From the NCBI GenBank assembly GCA_046327715.1, contig JAXLXY010000011.1, positions 1-64,000 on the forward strand: a stretch of DNA of 64,000 nucleotides. Direction: 5' to 3'. Shown piece after piece: positions 17,800 through 26,229 of the stretch. Position 1 is the first letter of the stretch, and each line of letters opens with the position of its first letter. The notes beneath the pieces are model-generated. The model saw only the letters and a list, made by a program, of their open reading frames with translations, did not search any database and was not told the origin of the DNA. The DNA comes from JADJOM01 sp046327715. GTDB taxonomy: Bacteria; Gemmatimonadota; Gemmatimonadetes; Gemmatimonadales; GWC2-71-9. The position numbers were made by a program, and so were the translations under genes.

Positions 17800-18651
17800 C
17801 TAGCGGAGGACCCGGAGGAAGGCCTCCGGGAGGGTGGCGCGGAAGACGGTGGCGTGCCGCTCGCCGGCGCGCGGGTCGTAGTGCCAGGTGAATCCGGCAG
17901 GCGCCGCATCGCGCAGCGCCGCGACCAGGAGCTGCGTGCTCGCCACGTTGCCGTCGATTCCCGCGGTGGTGAGGTAGAGCGACCGCCCTGCAAGGTCGAG
18001 TCCGCCCAGCCGCGCGGCCGCGCCGCGGGCGAGCGCCTCGGCATCCCACCACAGGCTCGGGTCGACGGCCAGGTAGCGGCGGAAGAGCGCGGGATCCTCG
18101 AACAGGGTCTCCACCACGAACAGCCCCGCCAGCGATTCGCCGACCAGCGCGGTCTCGTCGGTCACCCGGTAGCGCCGGCGGATCTCCGGCATCAGCTCAT
18201 CACGGAGAAAGGCGCGGAACGCGGCCGAGCCCCCGACCCGCGGCGCGATCGCGCTGTCGCGCGCCGCCCGGGTGGGGCCGGTGAGGTCGCGTCGCCGCTC
18301 GGTATTCTCGATCCCCACCACCAGCATCGGGCGCACCAGGCCGAGCCCGATGAGGGAATCGAGCGTATTCACCACGTGCGGGAAGTCCTCCGCCATGCCG
18401 CCATCGGGCATGTAGACGACCGGCAGGGCCGACCGGCCGTCGTCGTACGCCGGCGGGGTGTACACGTTGAAGCGCCGCCTTTCGCCAAGCACCCGCGACG
18501 TGATCGTGAAGGTGGCGTGGCGCGGCGTGGCATCTGCCGTGGCCGGCGACTGCTGCGCCATCACGCGACCGGCGGGGACTCCCGCGCCCAGCAGGGCCAG
18601 GAGGAACAGCCCGCGGTACGGCCGCCCCGCGGACGGCAGCTGAATCTGCAT
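17800..18651 (-). CDS. Secreted esterase-D/IroE-like alpha/beta hydrolase
   Basis: This 283-residue alpha/beta hydrolase belongs to the putative esterase family that includes enterochelin esterase and antigen-85-like proteins. The N-terminus has a cleavable signal-like segment ending near VMAQQ, so it is likely periplasmic. Family features: YTPPAYDDGRSALPVVYMPDG, ENTERRRDLTGP, and the nucleophile elbow ALVGESLAGLFVVE with the catalytic Ser. The acidic and His residues are probably in LTTAGIDGNV and in GERHATVFRATLPEA near the C-terminus. A Shine-Dalgarno-like CTGGAG precedes the ATG. It begins 35 bases after the caspase-NTPase gene and ends 60 bases before the chosen start of the hybrid kinase, suggesting co-transcription. 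Confidence 0.85.
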   Translation of the reverse strand: MQIQLPSAGRPYRGLFLLALLGAGVPAGRVMAQQSPATADATPRHATFTITSRVLGERRRFNVYTPPAYDDGRSALPVVYMPDGGMAEDFPHVVNTLDSLIGLGLVRPMLVVGIENTERRRDLTGPTRAARDSAIAPRVGGSAAFRAFLRDELMPEIRRRYRVTDETALVGESLAGLFVVETLFEDPALFRRYLAVDPSLWWDAEALARGAAARLGGLDLAGRSLYLTTAGIDGNVASTQLLVAALRDAAPAGFTWHYDPRAGERHATVFRATLPEAFLRVLR

Positions 18652-18686
18652 GCGACTCCAGGAGAGCACGAAGGGAAATGACCCCG

Positions 18687-21600
18687 TTAGGCCGTGCGCG
18701 GCCGCGCCGCGTCCAGCAATGCGTCCATCGCGCGGGCACGGGCCGACGGACCCAGCAGCCGCCGGCCCCGCTGCAGCACCTCGAGCACCACGCCGGTGCC
18801 CACCCGGCGCGCCTCGATCACCGCGGTGAGCCAGAGCGCCCGCGCCGCCTCGCGGTCCGGCAGCCGCACCGCCACCGCGGCGCGGGCCCGCGCCCGGTAG
18901 CGCGGCAGGGTGAGGGTCTCGGCCAGCTTGCGCGCGGCCTCGATGTCGGGGCCCGCCGCCAGCGCGAACACCCGCGTCATCACGGCCCGCTCGGGACTCG
19001 CGGCGGCGGGCGGAGCCACGTGCGGCTTGGCCAGCTCCGTCACCCGGGTGGGCCGCACCAGCGTCGTGGCGTCCGAGGGCTGGACCTCCTCGGCGCACAC
19101 CGCCTCGGCCAGCGCCAGCGCGGGCCCCGTGCGGCCCGCCGCCTGCAGGATCCACGCCGCCCAGGTACGCAGCCGCCAGAAATCGGCGACCGTGAATTCC
19201 TGCCACCGCGGGTCCTGGTCGGCGCCCGCCGCGGAGGCCCGCCGGCGGGCCGCCTTGCCGCGACGGCGGACGGCGGCCGCCGGCCGTTCGGGTCCGTCGA
19301 GCCGCGCCCGGACCGCCTCCTCCACGGCCAGCAGCCGCTCGGCGAGGGTGGCCACGCGATCGAGCCCCGCGGTGTCCCGCCGATCGTGCAGCACCTCCGC
19401 GATCCGATAGAGCGCGCGGAACCGCTCCTCGGGGTGCGGCATCCCTTCCACGAACGCGAGCGCCTCGTCCAGCCGGCCGCAAAGGGTGAGCGCCCAGGCC
19501 AGGCGCTTGGCGCTGTCGTGGTAGTTGGACCGGACCCGCTGGTGCGCGCCCGGCGCCATCTCCGGCAGCCGTGCCGCCTCCTCGCAGCGGCCCGCCGTGG
19601 CGAGCGCCAGCGCGAGGTTGCCCTGGTGGGTGCCGGCGGAGGCACGCGATCCCTCGGGGTCGTTCCACGGCAGCAGCTGGTCCAGGAAGGCGGCATCGCC
19701 CGCGACGGCGGCGGCCTGCAGCCGCAGGTTGCCGATGGGAAGCCCGCCGCCGGCGAGCAGGGCGCGCACCTCGGCCAGTCCCGCCTCGTCCTGGGCCTGC
19801 CGCAGCGCCATCGCCGCCCAGAAGATGGCGTGGTCCAGCTCCATCAGGCGCCAGCGCATGCCACCCGGGGCCGCGGGCTCGCCCGCCAGCGCCGCCCGCA
19901 CTTCGGGGCGCGCGAACAGCTCCTGGTCGGCCCGGTCCCAGTCGCGCATGTCGAGCGGCGTGCCCCGGGCCTCGCTCGCCATCACCTGGGTCCAGCGCAG
20001 CGCCTGCCGCGCCAACCGGCGGGCGGAGACCTCGTCGCCGAGGGCGCGCGCCACCCGCACCAGCCACGCCCCGGTCACCACGCGGTAGGAGTCGTGCATG
20101 GCCTGCGCGGCGGTGAGGGCCTCGAGGAACTGCGCCTTGGCCCGCCCGGGATCCGCGGTGTTGCGCTCGGCCAGCAGGCAGAACGCCTGGCAGCGATCGA
20201 GGGGGTACGCGATGTTGTCGGCGATCAGCGCGGCGCGCTCCCCCTGCCCCGCCGCCGCGAGCACGTCCACGATGAGCGGCGGCGCGGTGGTCATCCACCG
20301 CCCGTAGGCCAGCGCCAGGCGGGCGATCGCCACCGCATCGGGGGGGGTGGCCTCGCGGGCGGCGTGGATGGCCACGTCGAGATCGCGCAGCAGCGGCGCG
20401 GGGTCACCGCCCGCGGTCCGCGCCGCAATCCACCCGGGCGCCTCGACCAGCGCCATCAGGTCGTCGCGGCGGCCCGCGAGTCGGTAGTGCCGCGCCAGGT
20501 ACCCGCGCACGTAGGAGGGCGCCGCCGCCCAGTCGGGGCCGCCGTCCGCGCCGCGCGGCACCGCACCATCGAGCACCGCGGCCAGCCGCGCCTCGAGGTT
20601 GGCGCCCGCGCCCTCCCGTTCGGCCAGCAGCGCCTGGGCCCGCGCCCGCAGGAAGCGGCCGAACTCCTCGTGGTAGAGCCGGAACACCGCGACCCCCTGC
20701 CCCACGTCGCGGGTCACGTAGTAGCCGGCGCGCTCCAGCCAGCGCTCGAGGTCATGCTCGTCGAACGCGACGCCGCCGATGGCCTCCGCGAACGCCGGCC
20801 ACAGCGCCAGCGGCAGGCCACGCCCCTGCGCGAAGGCCAGCGCGCCCAGGACCGCCACCGCCTCCAGCTGCTCCGCGGGCGTGAAGCGCTGCAGGTCGAA
20901 GCCGAACGCCTCGCCCACCTCGGCGGGCAGGCGGCCGAGCTCGGCGGTGGGGATCACCGCCGCGCGCCCGGCCAGCACCCGGGCGGTGATCGAGGCCACG
21001 AGGAACGAGCCCCCGGCGCGGCGCCCGATCGCGCGCGACACCTTCCGGGCGTACTCCTCCTGCCCCGGCGCGCGGTACGGCGAGCCGTCCGGCGCGCGCA
21101 GGCTTCGCTCCACGTACGCCGTGATGTCGGCCGCCCTGAGGTACTCGGCGCTGCTCACGTCGAGCACCTCGAACCGCCGGCCCAGGCTGCGCGCCAGCCG
21201 GCTGGCGCCGCCGTCCGCCCGCAGCCCGACCACCAGCCGCAGGCGGGGCGCGCGCTCCACCAGCGAGCGGAGCAGCGCGGCGAGCTGCTCCGGCTGCTGC
21301 GCCTCGTCGAGCGCGTCGATCACCACGGTGGCGGGCTCCGCGCGCCCCACCGCCGCTGCCCGGGCCAGCACCTCGGGGTCGGTCTCACCCGAGGCGAGGT
21401 CGGCGCCCAGCGCCACCGCCAGCTCCAGCGCCACGTCCGCCGCCGTCTTGCGGCGCGCGTGCACCGCGACCGTCACCAGTCCGAGCCGGGGGAGCTCCTG
21501 GTCCGGCACTCCCTCGAGCGCGCCCGCCCGGCGCGCTTCCTCACGGACCACCGGGTCCGCAAGCGTCACCACCCGTGCCAGCAGCGCCGACTTCCCCGCG

Positions 21601-22574
21601 CCCGGTGGCCCGGTAACGATGAGCCCCGCGCCGCCGGCCGGTGCCTCGAGCCAGGCGAGCAGCCTGCGGACGGCCCGGGACCGGCCGGTGAAGAGCCAGC
21701 TGCCCTCGCTCGCGGCGGCCACGCCCCGTGCCCGCGGGCCCCAGTGGCTGGCGAGCGTGGCCCGCTGCAGCCGGGCGAGCACGGCCCGCGCCTCCTCCGG
21801 GGCCGTCCCGACCCGCAGGCGCGGGTCCCACCAGGCGTTGGGGAAGAACCGGAACAGCCCCTCGGCCCGGCCGGTGAGTTCGGCGTGCTGGCGCACCCCG
21901 TCGGCTGCGGCGCCGAGCAGCGCGTTCACCTGCTCCAGCACGGCGTCGGGGCGCAGGTACTCCTCCTCGCTCCCCCCGGCGCGGCCCGTCCGCACCACCT
22001 CGTCCAGCGCATCCATGAACGCCCGGGTCCGGGCCAGCTCGATGCTGCGCGCGGCCGCGACCAGGTGGAGCCCGTAGCCGCGCGCGGCCCCGCCGTCGGC
22101 TTCACGCAGGCGGCCCAGCAGCGCCATCGCCTCGGCCGTGCCCGCGCCCGCGTGGCAGGTGTCGAGGATCAGCAGGACGTGACGGTCGCCGGTCCACACC
22201 AGCGGGATGAGGTCGCTCGCGGCCATGGCGGTGGACGGGCGCGCGGCGGCCACCTCGCTCGTGACCAGCCGGAACACCGAGCGATCCACCACGCCGTGCC
22301 CGGTGTAGTACACCGCCACGAGGTCGTCGGGGCCGGCCGGGAGCCGCTCCAGCCAGGCCGCGATGCCGTTGCGGACCCCGGCCTGCGTGGTGTCGGCCAC
22401 CCGCTCGAGCGTGGCCGGCTCGTAGCGGAACTCATCGAGGAAGAGCGCACGCGCCCGCGCGATCTCGGCCTCCACCTCAGCCGCGATGTCCCCCCACCCC
22501 TCGGGATAGTGCGCCACCCCGATGAGCAGCAGGTGCCGGCGCGGCCCCGCGGCCGGCGGGGCGGGCGTGGTCAC
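18687..22574 (-). CDS. Caspase-like protease fused to a STAND/NACHT-type NTPase and helical repeats
   Basis: This 1295-residue protein has three parts. Residues 10-210 form a peptidase C14 (caspase/metacaspase) fold: HLLLIGVAHYPEG opens it, His93 lies in YYTGHG and Cys140 in ILDTCHAG, the expected catalytic dyad 47 residues apart. Residues about 285-600 are a P-loop NTPase of STAND/NACHT type, with Walker A GPPGAGKSALL (Lys328) and Walker B TVVIDALDEAQ (Asp420, Asp423). From about 640 to the end the sequence is Ala/Leu-rich helical pairs of TPR-like character, a likely ligand-sensing superhelix. The GTG start overlaps the hydrolase stop (GTGA). The layout parallels NLR-like receptors: sensor, switch ATPase and protease effector in one chain. 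Both catalytic centres look intact. The target is unknown; the neighbouring hydrolase is a candidate. Confidence 0.88.
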   Translation of the reverse strand: MTTPAPPAAGPRRHLLLIGVAHYPEGWGDIAAEVEAEIARARALFLDEFRYEPATLERVADTTQAGVRNGIAAWLERLPAGPDDLVAVYYTGHGVVDRSVFRLVTSEVAAARPSTAMAASDLIPLVWTGDRHVLLILDTCHAGAGTAEAMALLGRLREADGGAARGYGLHLVAAARSIELARTRAFMDALDEVVRTGRAGGSEEEYLRPDAVLEQVNALLGAAADGVRQHAELTGRAEGLFRFFPNAWWDPRLRVGTAPEEARAVLARLQRATLASHWGPRARGVAAASEGSWLFTGRSRAVRRLLAWLEAPAGGAGLIVTGPPGAGKSALLARVVTLADPVVREEARRAGALEGVPDQELPRLGLVTVAVHARRKTAADVALELAVALGADLASGETDPEVLARAAAVGRAEPATVVIDALDEAQQPEQLAALLRSLVERAPRLRLVVGLRADGGASRLARSLGRRFEVLDVSSAEYLRAADITAYVERSLRAPDGSPYRAPGQEEYARKVSRAIGRRAGGSFLVASITARVLAGRAAVIPTAELGRLPAEVGEAFGFDLQRFTPAEQLEAVAVLGALAFAQGRGLPLALWPAFAEAIGGVAFDEHDLERWLERAGYYVTRDVGQGVAVFRLYHEEFGRFLRARAQALLAEREGAGANLEARLAAVLDGAVPRGADGGPDWAAAPSYVRGYLARHYRLAGRRDDLMALVEAPGWIAARTAGGDPAPLLRDLDVAIHAAREATPPDAVAIARLALAYGRWMTTAPPLIVDVLAAAGQGERAALIADNIAYPLDRCQAFCLLAERNTADPGRAKAQFLEALTAAQAMHDSYRVVTGAWLVRVARALGDEVSARRLARQALRWTQVMASEARGTPLDMRDWDRADQELFARPEVRAALAGEPAAPGGMRWRLMELDHAIFWAAMALRQAQDEAGLAEVRALLAGGGLPIGNLRLQAAAVAGDAAFLDQLLPWNDPEGSRASAGTHQGNLALALATAGRCEEAARLPEMAPGAHQRVRSNYHDSAKRLAWALTLCGRLDEALAFVEGMPHPEERFRALYRIAEVLHDRRDTAGLDRVATLAERLLAVEEAVRARLDGPERPAAAVRRRGKAARRRASAAGADQDPRWQEFTVADFWRLRTWAAWILQAAGRTGPALALAEAVCAEEVQPSDATTLVRPTRVTELAKPHVAPPAAASPERAVMTRVFALAAGPDIEAARKLAETLTLPRYRARARAAVAVRLPDREAARALWLTAVIEARRVGTGVVLEVLQRGRRLLGPSARARAMDALLDAARPRTA

Positions 22575-23386
22575 ACCAGCACCCCGCCCGCCTCGCGGGA
22601 GGTGAGGTACGGCTTCACGTCGTGCATCGTGGCCCCGTTCTCCACCGGGAGGTCCTCCACCCGCTCGCCGAACACCCGGGCCAGCCGCTTCTCCAGTGCC
22701 ACCGGGTCGCGGGCGTCGGCGATGTTCACCCAGCGGGTCACGCCGCCGGGCCACGCCCCCGGCCGCTGCCGCACCGGGGGGTCGAGCCGCGGCAGCAGCG
22801 CCGGCACGCCCAGCGGAGAGCCGAGGGTGAGCAGGGTACGCACCGGCAGCCCGGGGTTGGCGCAGAGCGTCTCCCATGCCACGATGCTTCCCAGCGAGTG
22901 GCCCACGAGGATGCGAGTGTCGGGGCGGATCGTGTCGAGGACCGCCTGCCGCGCGGCCTGGCGGATTGCCGGCTCGCGCACGTACCGCGATACCTGCTTG
23001 AGGAACCAGATCACCACGTGCTGGGCCACGCCGCCGAAGAACGGCAGCGCCGCCACCACCTGCAGCATCCCCGCGATGCCCCGCGCGCCGACGCCCTTGG
23101 TGGCAGCCCCCGCCGCCGGCGCGTTTGCCGCGTACAGCTCGGCGAGCAGCGCCTGTTCCAGCTCGCCGTCGAGGTCGCCGGGCGCGTATTCGGGAATCGC
23201 GCCGGCGCCCTTGCCGCCCGACGGCCGGAACAGCGCGCCGTAGAACGCCATGCTCACCTCGGCGGGGTCGAGCCGCCCGCCGGCGTTCGAGACCCCGCCC
23301 GCCAGTGCGGGCGCCCAGGTGGCGAGCAGCGTCTCCGCCGCCTCGTAGGCCTGCCCGATGCCGTGGACGCAGACGATCCGTGTCAT
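22571..23386 (-). CDS. Alpha/beta hydrolase coupled to the caspase-NTPase
   Basis: This 271-residue serine hydrolase begins with the oxyanion-strand motif RIVCVHGIGQ and has the nucleophile elbow VGHSLGS with Ser164. A hydrophobic stretch, VVAALPFFGGVAQHVVIWFL, lies between them and could form a lid or membrane contact. The late Asp is probably in WVNIADARDPVAL, and the His in NGATMHDVKPYL. The start is fixed by a strong Shine-Dalgarno GGAGGAGGAG eight bases upstream. It ends in a GTGA overlap with the caspase-NTPase gene, a strong sign of stoichiometric co-expression. The resemblance is to PGAP1/lipase-like hydrolases; lipid or ester substrates are likely but unproven. It could be the effector activated by the caspase partner, or a regulator. 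Confidence 0.85.
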   Translation of the reverse strand: MTRIVCVHGIGQAYEAAETLLATWAPALAGGVSNAGGRLDPAEVSMAFYGALFRPSGGKGAGAIPEYAPGDLDGELEQALLAELYAANAPAAGAATKGVGARGIAGMLQVVAALPFFGGVAQHVVIWFLKQVSRYVREPAIRQAARQAVLDTIRPDTRILVGHSLGSIVAWETLCANPGLPVRTLLTLGSPLGVPALLPRLDPPVRQRPGAWPGGVTRWVNIADARDPVALEKRLARVFGERVEDLPVENGATMHDVKPYLTSREAGGVLV

Positions 23387-23464
23387 GCGATGCTCCTCCT
23401 CCGGCGGCCGCGGGCCGGCCCCGCCGCCCCTGAGAGGCAAGCTGCCCGCGCGAAGTGCCGCGCG

Positions 23465-24016
23465 CTAGGGACCCCCGGCGCGCCACTCGTCCTCGAGCAG
23501 GCCGTAGACGGCGTGGTCGAGGAACCGGGTGGTGATCCAGTGGCTGTGCCGCTTGACCCCCTCGACGCGGAAGCCCAGCCGCTCCGGGATGGCGCGGCTG
23601 GCGGTGTTCTCCACGGCGCACAGCATCTCGATCCGGTGCAGGCGCTCCACCCGGAAGAGGTGCCCCACCACCGCCGCGGCCATGCGGGTGGCGAGCCCCT
23701 GGCCGGTCCGTCCCGCGTCGAGCCAGTAGCCCACCTCGGCGTTGCGGTTCTGGCGGTGGATGTACCAGCAGATGCAGCCGCCGGCGAGCGCGCCGTCCAC
23801 CCGGAGCCCGAGGTGAAAGCCGTCGCCGGCGCGCTGCTTCTCCTCGAAGATGGCGATGAAGGCGGCCGCGTCGGCCGGGGTCCGGATGCCGCTCGACCAC
23901 CGCAGCCAGCGGTCGAGGTGGGCGCGGTTGGCGGTGATGAGGCCGTGGAGGTCAGGGGCGTCCGCGCCAACGAGCGGGCGGAGCGTGGCGGTGGCCGACA
24001 GCGCGATCTGATCCAT
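23465..24016 (-). CDS. GNAT N-acetyltransferase, RimJ/RimL type
   Basis: This 183-residue acetyltransferase resembles ribosomal-protein N-acetyltransferases such as RimL. It has the LRPLVGADAPDLHGLI entry, an acceptor-side HLDRWLRW motif, the central strand NAEVGYWLDAGRTGQGLATRM with the acetyl-CoA pyrophosphate-binding loop, and the ENTASRAIPERLGFRVEG C-terminal signature. Length is normal. It is the first gene of the minus-strand run that continues into the hydrolase and caspase-NTPase genes, with a 78-base gap before the hydrolase, so linkage to that module is possible but weak. Confidence 0.88.
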   Translation of the reverse strand: MDQIALSATATLRPLVGADAPDLHGLITANRAHLDRWLRWSSGIRTPADAAAFIAIFEEKQRAGDGFHLGLRVDGALAGGCICWYIHRQNRNAEVGYWLDAGRTGQGLATRMAAAVVGHLFRVERLHRIEMLCAVENTASRAIPERLGFRVEGVKRHSHWITTRFLDHAVYGLLEDEWRAGGP

Positions 24017-24066
24017 GGCAGGCGGGACCCGAGGGTGTCCGGAAGGGGGCGGGCGGCGGCCGGCGG

Positions 24067-24843
24067 CTACCGGCGCTCCGGCACGAACCGGAGGGGCTGG
24101 CCCCCGTCGCGCGGGTACAGCAGCAGGGCCGAGGCATCGACGGTGAGGCGCGCCGACGCGGCGAGGGCTTCGAGGTACCGGGCTTCCTGTCGCATGGCGG
24201 GCTCGGCGCAGGCCCTCCGGGTGGCCGCCAGCGCGCCCACCCGAATGGTGTCCCCCGCCAGCTCCACGGGGCCGAAGAAGCGGTTGCACGAGCCATTGCC
24301 GATCACCCGGCCCGCCTGGGGGAACTCGAGCGTGGCACGGGCACCGCTGATTGCCACCGTGCCCGCCACGTCCGCCAGCCGCCAGCGGGTGCCGACCAGC
24401 CCGGCGGCGGGCGTCCCCGCGGCGTCCGGCACCCGGACCAGCGTCAGGTCCACGCGGGCCGGGTTACCCTGCGTCAGCACCCGGTAGGCGGCGGTGGTGG
24501 TGTACAGGAGCCGGTCCCCGCGGTGGACGCTGGCCCGGGCCGAGTAGCTGCGCGACTCGACGATCGACTCGGCCGGGAACCGGAGCGTGAAGGGAATCGG
24601 CCCTACGGCCGTTCCCGCGACGAAGGTCGTCTCCGCCATCGTGGCCGCGGCGGCATCCGGCCGCGTTACGTCGTCGAGCCGCACCTCGATCGTCCCATCG
24701 GCCGGCAGCGACAGGCCCGCGGGCGGGGTGATCGACCCCTGCAGCACACCGGCATCCGCCGGCCGCGGCGCCCGCCGTGCACACCCGGAAGGCAGCCATG
24801 CCACCACGCCTGCCCACAGGACCCAGCGCCAGCCGCGCGTCAT
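24067..24843 (-). CDS. YbaY/META two-domain lipoprotein
   Basis: This 258-residue lipoprotein has a signal and lipobox LPSGC with Cys21. The first domain (about 30-135) resembles YbaY: LQGSITPPAGLSLPADGTIE, then ADVRL-type beta strands ending in NPARVDLTL. The second (about 148-255) is a META/HslJ domain, with TRWRLADVAG and the diagnostic GNGSCNRFFG and TRRACAEPAM segments. Such proteins sit at the outer membrane or in the periplasm and are linked to stress tolerance. A Shine-Dalgarno GGAAGG supports the start. It follows another small lipoprotein gene by 15 bases. Confidence 0.85.
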   Translation of the reverse strand: MTRGWRWVLWAGVVAWLPSGCARRAPRPADAGVLQGSITPPAGLSLPADGTIEVRLDDVTRPDAAAATMAETTFVAGTAVGPIPFTLRFPAESIVESRSYSARASVHRGDRLLYTTTAAYRVLTQGNPARVDLTLVRVPDAAGTPAAGLVGTRWRLADVAGTVAISGARATLEFPQAGRVIGNGSCNRFFGPVELAGDTIRVGALAATRRACAEPAMRQEARYLEALAASARLTVDASALLLYPRDGGQPLRFVPERR

Positions 24844-24858
24844 CGCGTCCCTTCCATC

Positions 24859-25323
24859 TCAGTTGGGGGTGCTGGCGCGTCCCGGCGCCGGTACCAGCAG
24901 GAGGTCGACGGTGCCCCGGGGGTTGCGGCCGCGGATCCGGAAGGTGGTCGGCGTGAGGCCAAGCACTTCCACCACGTGCGAGACTCCCTGCTCCACCAGC
25001 AGCAGCGAATCCATGGTGCCCGACCACCGGCCCAGGGCGGGCTTCCCGTTCACCGAAGTCACGACGAGTGTCCCCTCGCCGAGGAATGCGTAGAGGTCGC
25101 CGCTCGCGGTGCCGCTGGAATCGGCCACCTGCCATACCCGGTTGATGAACGTCGGTCGACGGCCCGCGTCGGGCGTCGCGGGTGCCGGCGGCGACCCCTC
25201 GGAGGGGAGGCCCTGGGTGGCGGGCACGTCGGAGCGTGGCGCCTCCGCCGGGCGGGCCGGGGGCTCGGCGCAGCCCAGCAGGGCCAGCAGCACGGTGGTC
25301 GCGGCGAACGAGGTCGGGGACAT
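24859..25323 (-). CDS. Small lipoprotein, unrecognised
   Basis: This 154-residue protein starts MSPTSFAATT and has a lipobox LLGC with Cys18, followed by a long Pro/Ala/Ser-rich linker (about 20-58). The globular part (about 60-150) is beta-rich: FINRVWQVADSSGTASGDLYAFL, TLVVTSVNGKPALGRW, VVEVLGLTPTTFRIRGRNP. This recalls a lipocalin- or META-like small barrel, but no family is certain. A clear Shine-Dalgarno GGAGGGA precedes the ATG. Spacing of 15 bases to the YbaY/META lipoprotein suggests one transcript. Confidence 0.75.
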   Translation of the reverse strand: MSPTSFAATTVLLALLGCAEPPARPAEAPRSDVPATQGLPSEGSPPAPATPDAGRRPTFINRVWQVADSSGTASGDLYAFLGEGTLVVTSVNGKPALGRWSGTMDSLLLVEQGVSHVVEVLGLTPTTFRIRGRNPRGTVDLLLVPAPGRASTPN

Positions 25324-25373
25324 GGCTCCCTCCAGGGCAGGGGTCATCGGGCGGTGCAAAGGCGGCCGAAAAA

Positions 25374-25985
25374 CTACGCGTGCACCGTTGCCCGGAACAT
25401 CCCCCAGCTCTCGAAGGCGCCGGCCACCCGCGCCCGGCCGGTCACCCAGTAGCCCACGTGCTCGTACAGCGCCACGTTGCCCGCCAGCTCGGTGGTGAGG
25501 CTGACCCCGCGGGCCCGCGGATCGGCGGCCGCGTGGCGGTGCACCCGGTCGAGCAGCCGGCGGCCGCGGCCCCGGCCCGCGAGGCCGCGCCGCACCCCGA
25601 TCATGTCCAGGTGCCAGTGCGGCTCCGGCGCCTCGAAGCCGCGGGTCACGGCGCCGAAGGCCTCGTACCGCTCCCGCGCCGCGGCGCCCAGCCGGGCCCA
25701 CAGCGCCTCGCGGGCCGCGTCGAGCGCCGGGGGCGTCACCGTGGTGCCGCTCCATGAGAGGATCGCGGCGCCCGAGAGCTGGCCGTCGGCTTCACGCAGC
25801 CCGTACAGCGGCTCGTCCCGCAGCACCCGCGCCTGCACGAAGAACCCCACCAGCTCCCGCAGGCGCGCCGCGTAGTCCGGCGGGTCGCCCAGGCACCACC
25901 GCATCACCGGGTAGTCCTCGAAGGCGCTGCACATCACGTCCACCACCGCCGGCAGGTCGGCGGGGGTCAGGAGGTTCGGTTCCAT
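25374..25985 (-). CDS. GNAT N-acetyltransferase
   Basis: This 203-residue GNAT protein has the fold entry NLLTPADLPAVVDVMCSAFEDYP, the core beta strand HWHLDMIGVRRGLAGRGRGRRLL containing the acetyl-CoA loop (RGLAGRGRG), and the typical C-terminal GVSLTTELAGNVALYEHVGYWVTG. The substrate cannot be inferred. A Shine-Dalgarno GGGAGGACC lies just before the ATG. It is transcribed towards the small lipoprotein gene (50-base gap). Confidence 0.88.
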   Translation of the reverse strand: MEPNLLTPADLPAVVDVMCSAFEDYPVMRWCLGDPPDYAARLRELVGFFVQARVLRDEPLYGLREADGQLSGAAILSWSGTTVTPPALDAAREALWARLGAAARERYEAFGAVTRGFEAPEPHWHLDMIGVRRGLAGRGRGRRLLDRVHRHAAADPRARGVSLTTELAGNVALYEHVGYWVTGRARVAGAFESWGMFRATVHA

Positions 25986-26229
25986 GGTCCTCCCGTGGGG
26001 ATGGATGGCAGGGCCCGGGGCGCGGCCCCTCCAGTATCTACGTCGGAGGCGGCGCCCCGGCCACTCCCCGGACCGGGGGGCGTGCCCCGTGCCGCGGCTC
26101 CGAGCCGGGCGGATTTCGTCCCTCGAACGGGGCACTTCGTCCCGGAGGTCCGGCGCTCCGCCCCATTCCGGCTCCCCGCCCAGCCGCTCCGGCGCGACCG
26201 TTCGCGCACCAACTCAACCGGAGCGACCC

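Noticed and set aside
15718..18681. Long plus-strand open frame opposite the propeller hybrid kinase
   Set aside because: The propeller repeats, HisKA and receiver motifs read on the minus strand; the plus-strand translation is low-complexity.
18678..23243. Very long open frame on the plus strand opposite the caspase-NTPase gene
   Set aside because: Its composition is Arg/Gly/Ala/Pro-rich with no recognisable domain, and the minus strand encodes clear caspase, P-loop and hydrolase motifs. It is a GC-driven shadow.
16206..25800. Identical 14-mers CCGTCGGCTTCACG at about 16206, 22089 and 25786
   Set aside because: All three lie inside coding regions and encode the common phrase READG on the minus strand; shared codon usage explains them better than a repeat element.
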